From NCBI RefSeq assembly GCF_018397995.1, contig NZ_BBQH01000020.1, positions 62,001-126,000 of the forward strand: a stretch of 64,000 bases of DNA, read 5' to 3'. Within the stretch, counting starts at the first letter, position 1; each line of letters starts with the position of its first letter. This document shows positions 55,132 through 64,000 of this stretch, in pieces. The stretch is from Rhizomonospora bruguierae (GTDB taxonomy: Bacteria; Actinomycetota; Actinomycetes; Mycobacteriales; Micromonosporaceae). Position numbers and translations under genes: made by a program. Under the pieces are notes generated by a model that was not told the DNA's origin, did no database searches, and worked only from the letters and a program-made list of their open reading frames with translations.

Positions 55132-55709
55132 GTGGCGGGCTGGCCAGCATCGACGACCTGCTCGAAGACCCGGAGGAGGGCGAGCAGCGGCCCGGGCGGG
55201 CGGGCAGCGCCGCCGGCTGGATTGCCAAGTCGGCGTTCGCCGCGGCGATCGGGGCCCTGATCGTCTTGCTGGTGCTGCGCGCCGGCGGCGTCACGCTGCC
55301 GTTCGCGCTGCTGTTCGCGGCCGCATACGCCCTGCTGGTGCTGCGCCGGGTGCTGCGCGAGGTGCAGCCGGCGCCGGTGCCGCGGGCCCGCCGCCGCGCC
55401 ACGCGGGACGAGAGCGAGTACATGTTCGGCACCGGCGACGCGCTACGCTCCGCGCTGAGCAGGTGGGAGAACCGCCTGGCGTGGGTGCGGGACGACGCGC
55501 CGCGGTTCACCAGCAAGGTGCGGGACCAGATCGCGGAGACCGTCGACGAGCGGCTGCGCCAGCGGCACGGGATCTCCCGCGCGGCCGACCCGGTGCGCGC
55601 CCGGCAGATGCTCGGGGAGCGGCTCTGGCGGTTCCTCACCGAGCCGGTGGTCCGCCCGCAGTCGTCCCGGGCACTGGCCGAGCTGATCGGCGACGTGGAG
55701 CGGATCTGA
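55128..55709 (+). CDS. Small membrane protein of the MoxR-DUF58 operon
   Basis: 193 aa. An acidic N-terminus (IDDLLEDPEEGEQRP), two transmembrane helices (SAFAAAIGALIVLLVLRAGG and LPFALLFAAAYALLVLRRVL), then a charged cytoplasmic domain (EYMFGTGDALRSALSRWENR, QIAETVDERLRQRHG, MLGERLWRFLTEPV). Seen regularly between DUF4129 and MoxR genes in actinobacteria; no known function. The GTG start belongs to the third repeat copy and overlaps mini-ORF 2. Confidence 0.75.
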   Translation: MSGGLASIDDLLEDPEEGEQRPGRAGSAAGWIAKSAFAAAIGALIVLLVLRAGGVTLPFALLFAAAYALLVLRRVLREVQPAPVPRARRRATRDESEYMFGTGDALRSALSRWENRLAWVRDDAPRFTSKVRDQIAETVDERLRQRHGISRAADPVRARQMLGERLWRFLTEPVVRPQSSRALAELIGDVERI

Positions 55710-55734
55710 CCGCCGTGGAAGGTGAGGAGAACCG

Positions 55735-56834
<1,100 letters not shown>

Positions 56835-56838
<4 letters not shown>

Positions 56839-58226
56839 CCGAGGGGCCGCCGCTGCGGTCGGCCGCGCCGCCACGGCAGCCGGGCCCGGTTGCGGACGCC
56901 GGCGGCCCCGAGCTGACGCCGACCCGGGCGCTGGGCCGGGCGGTCCTGCTGGTCGGCCTGCTCCTGATCGGCGCGGTCGCGCTCGGCCGGGTGGACCTGG
57001 TCGTGCTGGCCGCGCCGTTCGCCCTCGGTACCGTGTTCGGCCTGCGCCGCCGCCCCCGCCGGGCTCCCCGGCTGCGCCTGATCACCCGGGACGAGCTGCT
57101 CGCCGAGGGCAGCGAGGTGGGCACCACGGTCAGCCTCGGCAACGCCGACGACGTCGGGCACGACCTGGTGATCGCCCGCACGCTCGTCTCGTCCTGGCTG
57201 CGGGTGCCGGACGGCGACCGGCCGCACGCCACCTCCGTGCCCCGCGGCGGCACCGTCGACATCGAGCTGACCGGCACGGCGCTGCGCTGGGGCCGGCACA
57301 CGTTCGGGCCCGCCGCCGCCCAGCTCGTCGCCGCGGACGGGCTGCTCGTCAGCCGCCCGGTGGTCACCGGCGCGCACGGCGTGAAGGTGTACCCGCTCAC
57401 CGAACCGTTCGACGCGGTGGAGGCGATGCCGAGGGCCGCCGGCCTGGTGGGCGGGCACCGCTCCCGGCGGCCGGGGGAGGGCGGCGAGCTGGCCGGCGTC
57501 CGGATCTTCGGCCCGGGGGACCGGCTGCGCCGGATCGACTGGCGGGTCTCGCTGCGCACCGAACGCCTGCACGTCGCGGCCACCCTCTCCGACCGGGACG
57601 CCGAGGTGGTCCTGGCGCTTGACGTGCTCGCCGAGGCGGGGCGCTCCGGCGGCATCCGGGGCGAGGCGTCGGTGCTGGACACCACGGTCCGCGCCGCCGC
57701 CGCCATCGCAGAGCACTACCTGCAGCGGGGGGACCGGGTCTCGCTGCTGGAGTACGGGGGCGAGAATCGCCGGCTGCGCCCGGCGAGCGGCCGGCGACAG
57801 TACCTGACCGTGCTGGAGTGGCTGCTCGACGTCAAGGCGGAGGCGACCCCGTTCGACCCGTACGAGCGGGTCTTCGCGTTCCAACCGCTCTCCGCGAACG
57901 CGCTGCTGGTCGTGTTCACCCCGCTGATCGACGAGCGCTCCGGGCCGATGCTGGCCCGGCTGGCCCGCTCCGGCCGGTTCGTGGTCGCCGTGGACACCAT
58001 GCCGGCCGGGGTCGAGCCGCCGGTCCGGGGGGCGTGGACCCGCGTCGCGTACCGGCTGTGGAAGCTGGAGCGGGAGAACGTGGTCGGCCAGTTGCGCGAG
58101 CACGGGGTGCCGGTGGTGCCGTGGGCCGGCGCCGGCAGCCTCGACCTGGTCCTGCGGGACGTGTCCCGGCTCGCCTGGCGCACCGCGGGCGGTGCTGCGA
58201 TGAGCGGGCCGGCGGTGCCGCGATGA
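56835..58226 (+). CDS. DUF58 domain protein (VWA-like)
   Basis: 463 aa. Two adjacent transmembrane helices near 33-65 (AVLLVGLLLIGAVALGRVD, LVVLAAPFALGTVFGLRRR), a beta-rich extracellular-like region, then the DUF58 motif GVRIFGPGDRLRRIDWRVSL and a VWA-like fold with VVLALDVLAEAG (MIDAS-like DxD partly kept: LDV). Partner of the MoxR gene it overlaps; its stop overlaps the next start by ATGA. Role in MoxR-assisted complex maturation or cell-envelope function is inferred. Confidence 0.88.
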
Positions 58227-58816
58227 GCCTGCTCCAGGACGTCGCGTACGGGGTCGGCGAGCGGGCCCGCGCCGTGCACCGGGTGTTCACCCGCAGCACG
58301 CCCGGCCCGCTGTTGATCCGCGCCGCGGTCGCGCTGACCGGCGCGGCGGCGCTGGTCACCGCGTACCCGGCGAAGCTGGTCTTCGGGCCCGGGGCCGCCC
58401 TGATGCTGGTGATTGCCGCGCTGCCGGCGCTGCTGCCGCGCGGGCGCATGGCCACGGTCGTGGTGGTGCTGGCCGTCCTCGGTTGGCTGATGTCCACCAC
58501 CGTCTTCGCCGAGGGGGTCAATCCCGGGCGGCTGGTCGCCCTCTCCGCGCTGCTGTACCTGGCGCACACGCTCACCGCGCTGGCCGCGGTGCTCCCGTAC
58601 GACGCGATCGTGGCCCCGGAGGCGCTGGGCGGATGGATCATCCGGGCGCTGGCGGTGGCCGCCGGCTCGGGGGTCGTCTCGATGGGCCTGCTGATCGTCA
58701 CCGGCGCCGCCCGCGGGCCGGGCTTCCTCGCCGCCACCCTCGCCGGGCTGGCGCTGGCCATCGCCCTGGTGGCGCTGCTGCCGTGGCTGAACCGGCGGGA
58801 GCCGGGGGCGTCCTGA
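58223..58816 (+). CDS. Polytopic membrane protein, last gene of the MoxR operon
   Basis: 197 aa with about five to six transmembrane helices (AAVALTGAAALVTAYPAKLV, GPGAALMLVIAALPALLP, MATVVVVLAVLGWLMSTTVF, LVALSALLYLAHTLTALAAV, GFLAATLAGLALAIALVALL). No soluble domain or family motif recognised. The ATG overlaps the DUF58 stop, so it is cotranslated with it. Function unknown. Confidence 0.75.
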   Translation: MSLLQDVAYGVGERARAVHRVFTRSTPGPLLIRAAVALTGAAALVTAYPAKLVFGPGAALMLVIAALPALLPRGRMATVVVVLAVLGWLMSTTVFAEGVNPGRLVALSALLYLAHTLTALAAVLPYDAIVAPEALGGWIIRALAVAAGSGVVSMGLLIVTGAARGPGFLAATLAGLALAIALVALLPWLNRREPGAS

Positions 58817-58861
58817 GTCACATCAGGCGCCGAGAACGCGCATGCCCCGCGCGGACGGGGA

Positions 58862-60214
58862 ATGATTGATGACGTGAAGCGGCAGCGGATCCTCGTGGTG
58901 GGGGCCGGCCATGTCGGCCTGTACGCCGCCCTGCACCTGTCCAGGAAGTTGCGGTCACGCGAGGCCGAGGTCATCGTCGTCGACCCGCAGCCACACATGA
59001 CCTACCAGCCGTTCCTGCCCGAGGCGGCCGCCGGCAACATCTCCCCCCGGCACTCGGTGGTGCCGCTGCGGCGCGAGCTGCGCCGGTGCACGATCGTCAC
59101 CGGCGAGGTGACCCGCATCGACCACGCCCGCCGGGTCGCCATGGTGCAGCCGGTCATCGGGCCGGCGCGGGAGGAACCCTACGACCAGATCATCGTGGCG
59201 CCCGGGTCGGTCTCCCGCACCCTGCCGATCCCCGGGCTGAAGGAGAACGCGGTCGGCTTCAAGACCATCGGCGAGGCGATCTGGCTGCGCAACCACGTGC
59301 TGGAGCAGCTCGACATCGCCGCCGCCACCGCCGACCCGCACACCCGCCGGTGCGCGCTCACGTTCGTGTTCGTCGGCGGCGGCTACGCCGGCATCGAGGC
59401 GCTCGCCGAGATGGAGGACATGGCCCGGGACGCGCTGAGGTACTACCCCGAACTGCACCCGGAGGACATGCGCTGGGTGCTGGTCGAGGCGACCAGGCGC
59501 ATCCTGCCCGAGGTGGGGCCGGACATGGGCGCGTACACCGTCCGGCAGCTGGTCCGGCGGGGGCTGGACATCCGGCTGGACACCCGCCTGGAGTCCTGCG
59601 CGGACGGGCTGGTCAAGCTCTCCGACGGCGACTCGTTCGCCGCCGACACGATCGTGTGGACCGCGGGCGTGAAGGCGCACCCGATGCTGGAGCGCACGGA
59701 CCTGCCGCGCGACGATCGCGGCCGGGTCACCTGCCGGGCGACGCTCCAGGTGGTCGACGGCGACCGGGTCGTCGAGGGCGCGTGGAGCGCGGGTGACTGC
59801 GCCGCGGTGCCCGACCTCACCGGCCCGCCCGGCGCGTTCTGCTCGCCCAGCGCGCAGCACGCCGTCCGGCAGGCGCGGCGGATGGCGGACAACATCCGCG
59901 CCGTCATCCGCGGGCGGGAGCCCGTCGAGTACCGGCACCGGTACGCGGGCAGCGTGGCCAGCCTCGGCCTGCACAAGGGCGTCGCCCAGGTGTACGGGAT
60001 CAAGCTCAGGGGCTGGCCGGCCTGGTTCATGCACCGCACCTACCACATGAGCCGGATCCCGTCCCTGAACCGGAAGGTCCGGGTGGTCGTGGACTGGACC
60101 CTGGCGCTGTTCCTCAAGCGCGAGGTGGTCTCGCTCGGCCAGCTGCACGAGCCGCGCGAGTCCTTCTCGGAGGTGACCCCGGCGGTGCCGGCCCGCTCCG
60201 GCCGCCCGGGCTAA
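58862..60214 (+). CDS. Type II NADH dehydrogenase-like FAD/NAD oxidoreductase
   Basis: 450 aa. FAD-binding start ILVVGAGHVGLYAALHLSRK, NAD-binding FVFVGGGYAGIEALAEME, the second FAD motif GAWSAGDCAAVPDL (GD with FAD ribityl contact), and AQHAVRQARRMADNI, which together fit NDH-2. The C-terminus (NRKVRVVVDWTLALFLKREV) provides an amphipathic membrane contact as in mycobacterial Ndh. It passes electrons from NADH to menaquinone without proton pumping. The ATG is at 58862 with GGACGGGGA just upstream; GTG 58874 is possible. Its last four bases overlap the convergent gene's end. Confidence 0.9.
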   Translation: MIDDVKRQRILVVGAGHVGLYAALHLSRKLRSREAEVIVVDPQPHMTYQPFLPEAAAGNISPRHSVVPLRRELRRCTIVTGEVTRIDHARRVAMVQPVIGPAREEPYDQIIVAPGSVSRTLPIPGLKENAVGFKTIGEAIWLRNHVLEQLDIAAATADPHTRRCALTFVFVGGGYAGIEALAEMEDMARDALRYYPELHPEDMRWVLVEATRRILPEVGPDMGAYTVRQLVRRGLDIRLDTRLESCADGLVKLSDGDSFAADTIVWTAGVKAHPMLERTDLPRDDRGRVTCRATLQVVDGDRVVEGAWSAGDCAAVPDLTGPPGAFCSPSAQHAVRQARRMADNIRAVIRGREPVEYRHRYAGSVASLGLHKGVAQVYGIKLRGWPAWFMHRTYHMSRIPSLNRKVRVVVDWTLALFLKREVVSLGQLHEPRESFSEVTPAVPARSGRPG

Positions 60215-62007
60215 CCCACCTTCCAGTACCAGGCGTCGGCGAGCCGCTGACCCGGTCCGAACAGGCCCTCCAGGGCCGTCTTCAGGTCCGGGCCGTACGG
60301 TTCGCCGTCGGCCAGCACCAGGCAGGACGCGCGCCAGAACCGGACGTCTGCCAGCGCCTGGTCCCGCTGCTCCGGGACGATCTCCGGCACGCCCTTGCCG
60401 GCCGCCACGTCGGCCAGCAACTGCGACGTGGGCTGCTTGTAGGTGCCCATCGAGGCGTTTCCGTCCGCCCCGTACGGCGCGATGAAGAATCCCTCGGGCA
60501 GCCCGAACCGGCCCTCGGCCGCCGCCGCCCAGCGCATCGGCCACGGCTCGGGCGGCGTGGGCAGCGGCACCGGGACCAGCACGCCCTTCTCCGCGACGCA
60601 CTGCCGCCAATGCCCCTGCGAGATGAACTGCGGCACGGGTGCCCGGTCGATGCCGTCCAGCGGGCGCGGGACCACCGGGAGCAGCGCGACCAGCACGAGT
60701 ACGGGTACCCCCGACCGGACCAGCACCGACGGGTGGGCCAGCGCCCGGTGCAGGGCCAGCGCCAGCAGCGTGCCCAGCAGCGGGATCAGCGCCAGCGCGA
60801 ACCGCTGCGGCAGGGCGGCCGAGACCACGGGCGCGTCCACGATCAGTGAGAACGGCGCCCACTGCTCGGTGCGCCGGCCGTCGATCACCACCCGGGGTCC
60901 GAGCGAGAACGCCGCCATCACCACCGAGGCGAAGACGATCGCCGCCACGACCGGCCGGGTCGCCCGCCGCGACAGGAGCCAGATCGCCAGCCCGGCCGCG
61001 AGCACCAGCAGCGGCCAGCCCAGGAACGTGTTGTACTCGGCCGCCCCGGTCGCCAGGCGGGCGTCCTGCGCCGAGCCGAACAGCGCCAGCGGCGAACTGG
61101 TCACGTAGCTGACGATGTCCGCCGAGTAGTACTCCGCCGAGAACGGCGCGTTCGGCACGCTCTGCGGCCCGGCGAACTGGAACCACAGCGGGTACGCCAG
61201 CAGCGCCAGCGCGGTCAGCACGGCGATCGCGCCGCCCAGCAGGAACCGGGGCGCCGCCCGGAGCGCCTCGCCCGGCGCGGCCGCGGCGTACCCGACCGCC
61301 ACCAGTAGCAGCGTGATCGCGGTGAGGAACAGAACCTCCTCACCGATGAACACCTGCGCCGACACCAGCAACCCGAGCAGGAGACCCACCCACGGCCGGC
61401 CGCCGCGGTACAGCTTGAGCACGCACCAGACCATCGCCGGTACCAGCCACTGCGCCGTCATGTGCAGGTGGCTGTTGTTCTGCGAGACCATGCCCGGCGC
61501 GAACCCGCAGAACGCGCCGCCGGCCAGCGCCGCGGCCCGGTGCAGCCGCAGCGACCGGGCCAGCAGCAGGTACCACGCGGCGGCCGTGCCGGCCAGGCTC
61601 GCCACCGCGATCACCGCGAACGTGACCGGCGCCCCGAACAGCAGCGTCACGGGCGTGAACAGCGCGCCCAGGGCGATCACCGAGGTGTTGGCGAGCAGGT
61701 TCACCCCGTCCGGCGAGTTCAGCCGGTGGGTCAGAAACCCGAAGTCCCCGGTGAACAGGCGGGTATCGTGGGCGAGGAACCACTCGTAGAGGGTCTGGTC
61801 GGCGGCGTTGTCCGCGAGCGCGCGGCTGTGCGGGTCCGGCCACAGGGCACTCGCGAGCCAGAATGCGATCGCCAGATATGCCAGACAGACGGCTGCGTCC
61901 AGGGCCCACGGTCGGCGCCAGGGCGCCCCGGCCGGTGCCGCGGGCGGCCCGCCGGGCTCCGCTGGACGGTCAGCGTCAGCCACCCGGTCGGCCTCAGTGC
62001 TCATCAC
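60211..62007 (-). CDS. GT-C-like polytopic membrane protein
   Basis: 598 aa with about 11 transmembrane helices and a C-terminal extracytoplasmic domain of about 150 residues. The first loop after helix 1 contains HDTRLFTGDFGFLTHRLNSP, with acidic residues where GT-C glycosyltransferases place the catalytic Asp/Glu (e.g. ADNAADQTLYEWFLAHDTRL). The C-terminal domain holds FISQGHWRQCVAEKGVLVPV. This is the layout of dolichyl/polyprenyl-phosphate-sugar mannosyltransferase relatives, but no exact family is claimed. The GTG at 62007 is leaderless by position; ATG 62004 is adjacent. Its 3' end overlaps ndh by four bases. Confidence 0.7.
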   Translation of the reverse strand: MMSTEADRVADADRPAEPGGPPAAPAGAPWRRPWALDAAVCLAYLAIAFWLASALWPDPHSRALADNAADQTLYEWFLAHDTRLFTGDFGFLTHRLNSPDGVNLLANTSVIALGALFTPVTLLFGAPVTFAVIAVASLAGTAAAWYLLLARSLRLHRAAALAGGAFCGFAPGMVSQNNSHLHMTAQWLVPAMVWCVLKLYRGGRPWVGLLLGLLVSAQVFIGEEVLFLTAITLLLVAVGYAAAAPGEALRAAPRFLLGGAIAVLTALALLAYPLWFQFAGPQSVPNAPFSAEYYSADIVSYVTSSPLALFGSAQDARLATGAAEYNTFLGWPLLVLAAGLAIWLLSRRATRPVVAAIVFASVVMAAFSLGPRVVIDGRRTEQWAPFSLIVDAPVVSAALPQRFALALIPLLGTLLALALHRALAHPSVLVRSGVPVLVLVALLPVVPRPLDGIDRAPVPQFISQGHWRQCVAEKGVLVPVPLPTPPEPWPMRWAAAAEGRFGLPEGFFIAPYGADGNASMGTYKQPTSQLLADVAAGKGVPEIVPEQRDQALADVRFWRASCLVLADGEPYGPDLKTALEGLFGPGQRLADAWYWKVG

Positions 62008-62014
62008 GACATCG

Positions 62015-62020
62015 ACCCTA
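62015..62020 (-). promoter_or_regulatory. -10 box of the GT-C-like gene
   Basis: Minus strand TAGGGT lies seven bases before the GTG at 62007, with no Shine-Dalgarno sequence between. No clear -35 was seen. Confidence 0.4.
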
Positions 62021-62110
62021 TGGCATACCCCGGCACCGGCCGGTCGGCCGGTGTGTGTTCGCGATCTACCGGTTACCGTGACATGGCGCGACTGCCCAGG
62101 TCGCGAGCTT

Positions 62111-62191
62111 GCCCGGGTGGTGGAACGGCAGACACGGCCGCCTTAAAAGCGGCTGCCGAGAGGCGTGCGGGTTCGATCCCCGCCCCGGGCA
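62111..62191 (+). tRNA. bldA: tRNA-Leu (anticodon UAA), bldA type
   Basis: Acceptor stem GCCCGGG (62111-62117) pairs with CCCGGGC (62184-62190), discriminator A. Anticodon stem GCCGC/GCGGC (62137-62141 and 62149-62153) encloses CTTAAAA, giving anticodon TAA at 62144-62146, which reads the rare UUA codon. A variable-arm stem GCC/GGC with loop GAGA marks a class II Leu tRNA. T stem GCGGG/CCCGC. CCA is not fully encoded (ACCGA follows). In Streptomyces this tRNA is bldA, a developmental control gene. Confidence 0.93.
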
Positions 62192-62277
62192 CCGATCCAG
62201 TTCGTCGCTTTTCAGTGGATACCACCGACGGCCTCCGGCGTCTACCCTGGGTCTCACCATCTGCGAGGGAGGCCTTA

Positions 62278-63045
62278 GTGAGAACGTCCAACCCGGTCCT
62301 CACCCGACTGGGTCAGGCGGCCGCGCGGGAGCGCGTCGCCGGGTCCGGCTACCCGGCCGCGGGCGGGTACGCGGCGCCACCCACCGTGCGCACCATGACC
62401 GTGGACGACGTTGTCGTCCGCACCGTCGCCATGCTCGCCATCATCGGCGTCGTCGGCGCCGCCACCTGGGCGGTCGTCCCCGTCGAACTCAGCCTCGCCG
62501 CCGCCGTCGTGGGTAGCGTGCCGGGCCTCATCCTCGGGCTGGTCATCGCGTTCTCGCGGATCACCAACCCGTTCGTGATCGGCGCCTACGCCGTCGCCGA
62601 GGGCGTCTTCATGGGCGCGTGGAGCCAACTGTTCGAGAGCCGGTACCCCGGCATCGTGCTCCAGGCCGTGGGCGGCACCTTCGGCGTGTTCTTCGTGATG
62701 GCCGCCCTCTACAAGGTCCGCGCCATCCGGGCCACGCCGCGCTTCGTCCGAGGCGTCATCGCCGCGATGATCGGCTGCGCCGCCCTCATGCTGGTCAACC
62801 TGGTGCTCTGGTTCTTCCACATCGACAGCGGCCTGCGCAGCGGCGGCCCGCTCGCGATCGGGTTCAGCCTGGTCTGCATCGTCGTCGCCTCGCTCAGCTT
62901 CGTGCTCAGCTTCGCCGAGGTGGAGCAGGCCGTCCGCTACGGCATGCCAGAGCGCTACGCCTGGTACGTCTCGTTCGGCATCGTGCTCAGCCTCGTCTGG
63001 CTCTACCTGGAGATCCTCCGCCTCCTCGGCTACCTGCGCGAATAG
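62278..63045 (+). CDS. Bax inhibitor-1/YccA family membrane protein
   Basis: 255 aa with seven transmembrane helices after a polar N-terminus of about 45 residues (TRLGQAAARERVAGSGYPAA). Helices include AMLAIIGVVGAATWAVVPVE, SLAAAVVGSVPGLILGLVIA and, at the end, WYVSFGIVLSLVWLYLEILR; the motif NPFVIGAYAVAEGVFMGAWS is typical of the actinobacterial BI-1-like branch. Possible calcium or ion leak channel by family. GAGGGAGG lies 5 bases before GTG 62278. It is close downstream of the tRNA, with a TACCCT box at 62243-62248. Confidence 0.9.
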   Translation: MRTSNPVLTRLGQAAARERVAGSGYPAAGGYAAPPTVRTMTVDDVVVRTVAMLAIIGVVGAATWAVVPVELSLAAAVVGSVPGLILGLVIAFSRITNPFVIGAYAVAEGVFMGAWSQLFESRYPGIVLQAVGGTFGVFFVMAALYKVRAIRATPRFVRGVIAAMIGCAALMLVNLVLWFFHIDSGLRSGGPLAIGFSLVCIVVASLSFVLSFAEVEQAVRYGMPERYAWYVSFGIVLSLVWLYLEILRLLGYLRE

Positions 63046-63140
63046 CGCCGCGAGGCACCGGAACCGCACCGGATCGCCCGTCACCGCGCACCGCGGTGGC
63101 GGGCGTCGCCGTCTCCGGCGCGCACCGGGCCGCCCGGGGG

Positions 63141-63146
63141 TACCCT
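63141..63146 (+). promoter_or_regulatory. -10 box for leaderless 110-aa gene
   Basis: TACCCT lies seven bases before the GTG at 63154, and the intervening bases (CCCCGGC) hold no ribosome site. Confidence 0.45.
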
Positions 63147-63153
63147 CCCCGGC

Positions 63154-63486
63154 GTGGTATCCATGGCCGACCTGACCCGTGCCGTCGACCGCCTCGTGCG
63201 CCGCGTCGGCCACTGGGAGCCGCCCCGATGGTCCGGCCCCGTGCCCGCCCGCGACGGCGGGTCCGCCTCGCGCGCCGACCTCATGCACGCGCTCGTCCAG
63301 CGGATCGCCGACCACGCCGCCGACGCGGAAGGCATCGACCGCCGCCCGGTACCCCGCCTCGATAACGACCGCGTCCTGCCGGACCAGTTCCGGGTGGTCT
63401 CCGCGGACCTCGCCGCGGCGAACCCCGCGCCGCCGCTGCTGTCCGAGGCGGTCGCCGCCATCACCGAAACCGCCCACCACCTCTGA
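63154..63486 (+). CDS. Small conserved-looking protein of unknown function
   Basis: 110 aa, soluble, no signal peptide or membrane segment. Composition is normal for a real actinobacterial protein: VSMADLTRAVDRLVRRVGHW, DLMHALVQRIADHAADAEGI, VLPDQFRVVSADLAAANPAP and a helical end LLSEAVAAITETAHHL. The GTG 63154 start is leaderless by position; ATG 63163 is possible. No family recognised. Single gene between BI-1 and a convergent thiolase. Confidence 0.65.
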   Translation: MVSMADLTRAVDRLVRRVGHWEPPRWSGPVPARDGGSASRADLMHALVQRIADHAADAEGIDRRPVPRLDNDRVLPDQFRVVSADLAAANPAPPLLSEAVAAITETAHHL

Positions 63487-63558
63487 CCGTTCCGGGCCCC
63501 CGCGATCTCGGACTGGTGGCGGGGATAAGGCGGGTTGATCGGCGCGCGGGGCGGCCGG

Positions 63559-64000
63559 TCAGGACAGCCGCTCGACGATCATGGCCATGCCCTGGCCGCC
63601 GCCGACGCACATGGTCTCCAGGCCGACGGTCGAGTCGCGCCGGTCCAGGCCGTTGAGCAGGGTGCCGGTGATGCGGGCGCCGGTCATGCCGAACGGGTGC
63701 CCGACGGCGATCGCGCCGCCGTGCACGTTGAGCTTCCCGATCGGGATGCCGAGGTGGCGGTACGACGGGATGACCTGGGCCGCGAACGCCTCGTTGATCT
63801 CGACGAGGTCGACGTCGTCGATGGTCATGCCGGCGCGGCGCAGGGCCTGCCGGGACGCCTCGACCGGACCGAGTCCCATGATCTCCGGGGAGAGGGCCGT
63901 CACGCCGGTAGAGACGATCCGGGCCAGCGGGGTGATGCCGAGGTCCCGGGCCTTGGTGTCGCTCATGATGACGACCGCGGCGGCACCGTCGTTGAGCGGG
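63559..64000 (-). CDS. Acetyl-CoA acetyltransferase (thiolase), 5' part outside window
   Basis: The C-terminal 146 or so residues of a thiolase; the frame stays open through the window end (PLNDGAAAVVIMSD precedes the first Met seen). Motifs: VEINEAFAAQVI (NEAFA), NVHGGAIAVGHPFGMTGAR (second His) and the active-site Cys loop LETMCVGGGQGMAMI. The acylating N-terminal Cys lies outside. It acts in fatty-acid beta-oxidation or acetoacetyl-CoA synthesis, which cannot be told from this part. No terminator is obvious downstream. Confidence 0.93.
   Translation of the reverse strand, partial: PLNDGAAAVVIMSDTKARDLGITPLARIVSTGVTALSPEIMGLGPVEASRQALRRAGMTIDDVDLVEINEAFAAQVIPSYRHLGIPIGKLNVHGGAIAVGHPFGMTGARITGTLLNGLDRRDSTVGLETMCVGGGQGMAMIVERLS

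Larger units (their letters stand above)
54933..55132 (+). repeat. 80-bp direct repeat, two full copies plus a partial third
   Basis: Copies begin at 54933, 55013 and 55093, each with GGAAGCACCGCAGTCGCG. The first two units appear identical over 80 bp; the third runs about 40 bp, with one T-to-C change before GTGAG. Every copy contains GAAAGG followed by GTGA, i.e. a ribosome site and a stop/start overlap. Confidence 0.9.

Noticed and set aside
54933-55132. CRISPR array
   Set aside because: Copies are contiguous 80-bp units without variable spacers, are translated in frame with their neighbours, and no cas genes are present.
62111-63045. tRNA as an attachment site of an integrated element
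   Set aside because: No integrase, no second copy of the tRNA 3' end and only housekeeping-like genes follow.

Overview
This is a very GC-rich actinobacterial chromosome window, most likely from the Micromonosporaceae (Micromonospora-like). The grounds are the codon bias, the frequent GTG/TTG starts, the homodimeric NADP isocitrate dehydrogenase, the block mfd / foldase lipoprotein / mazG / eno / ftsB-like / DUF501 / ppx (shared with mycobacteria and Streptomyces), and the order sucC-sucD-DUF6350-purN-purH (shared with Streptomyces). No rRNA, prophage, integrase, transposase or CRISPR array is visible. The genus is an inference; no marker gene in the window settles it.

Layout. 0-4 kb: 3' part of the PcrA/UvrD helicase, a secreted M23 peptidase, and a B12-binding mutase subunit. 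4-15.5 kb: central metabolism (sucCD, purNH, folD, mdh, icd) with small membrane and lipoprotein genes and a TetR relic. 15.5-18.4 kb: hydrolase, galT and a DeoR-type regulator with a clear three-repeat operator. 18.4-30.4 kb: an accessory surface-polysaccharide locus with two glycosyltransferases, two PAPS-type sulfotransferases, a methyltransferase, a Wzx-like flippase, an APH-like kinase, a Wzy-like polymerase/ligase, a Wzz-like protein whose kinase domain has lost its nucleotide-binding residues, and an APS kinase fused to a degenerate ATP-sulfurylase domain. Together these predict a sulfated exopolysaccharide with its own PAPS supply. 30.5-34 kb: a four-gene ABC export system (ATPase-permease-ATPase-permease). 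34-37 kb: ppc. 37.2-50.3 kb: the mfd-to-ppx housekeeping block, carrying extra genes (DMT exporter, DUF885 hydrolase, lipoprotein, N-acetylglutamate synthase). 50.3-52.6 kb: a Doc toxin relic, a PadR/HAAS pair and an LppU-like protein. 52.7-58.8 kb: dienelactone-hydrolase-like protein, UdgB-type uracil-DNA glycosylase, and the DUF4129 / MoxR / DUF58 operon. 58.9-64 kb: NDH-2, a large GT-C-like membrane protein, a tRNA-Leu(UAA) of the bldA type, a Bax-inhibitor-1 family protein, a small unknown protein, and the 3' part of a thiolase.

Most notable signal. An 80-bp direct repeat (two full copies and a partial third) lies between the DUF4129 gene and the next membrane-protein gene. Each unit is a 27-codon GTG..TGA mini-ORF that overlaps its neighbours by the four bases GTGA, giving an unbroken chain of stop/start overlaps. 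A diverged copy with the same architecture lies between the ftsB-like gene and the DUF501 gene. It is exactly 21 bp longer, so the frame is kept. This looks like a repeat family that carries its own translational-coupling module into operon junctions.

A second theme is initiation without a leader: at least eight genes start 6-8 bases after a TAnnnT -10 box and lack a Shine-Dalgarno sequence, the PadR gene with TTGACG-18-TACCTT being the clearest. Other regulatory sites are the DeoR operator, a PadR-type inverted repeat in its own promoter spacer, palindromes upstream of icd and of the mutase subunit, and several strong GC-rich terminators. No in-frame TTA codon was noticed in the genes inspected, although the matching tRNA is here.
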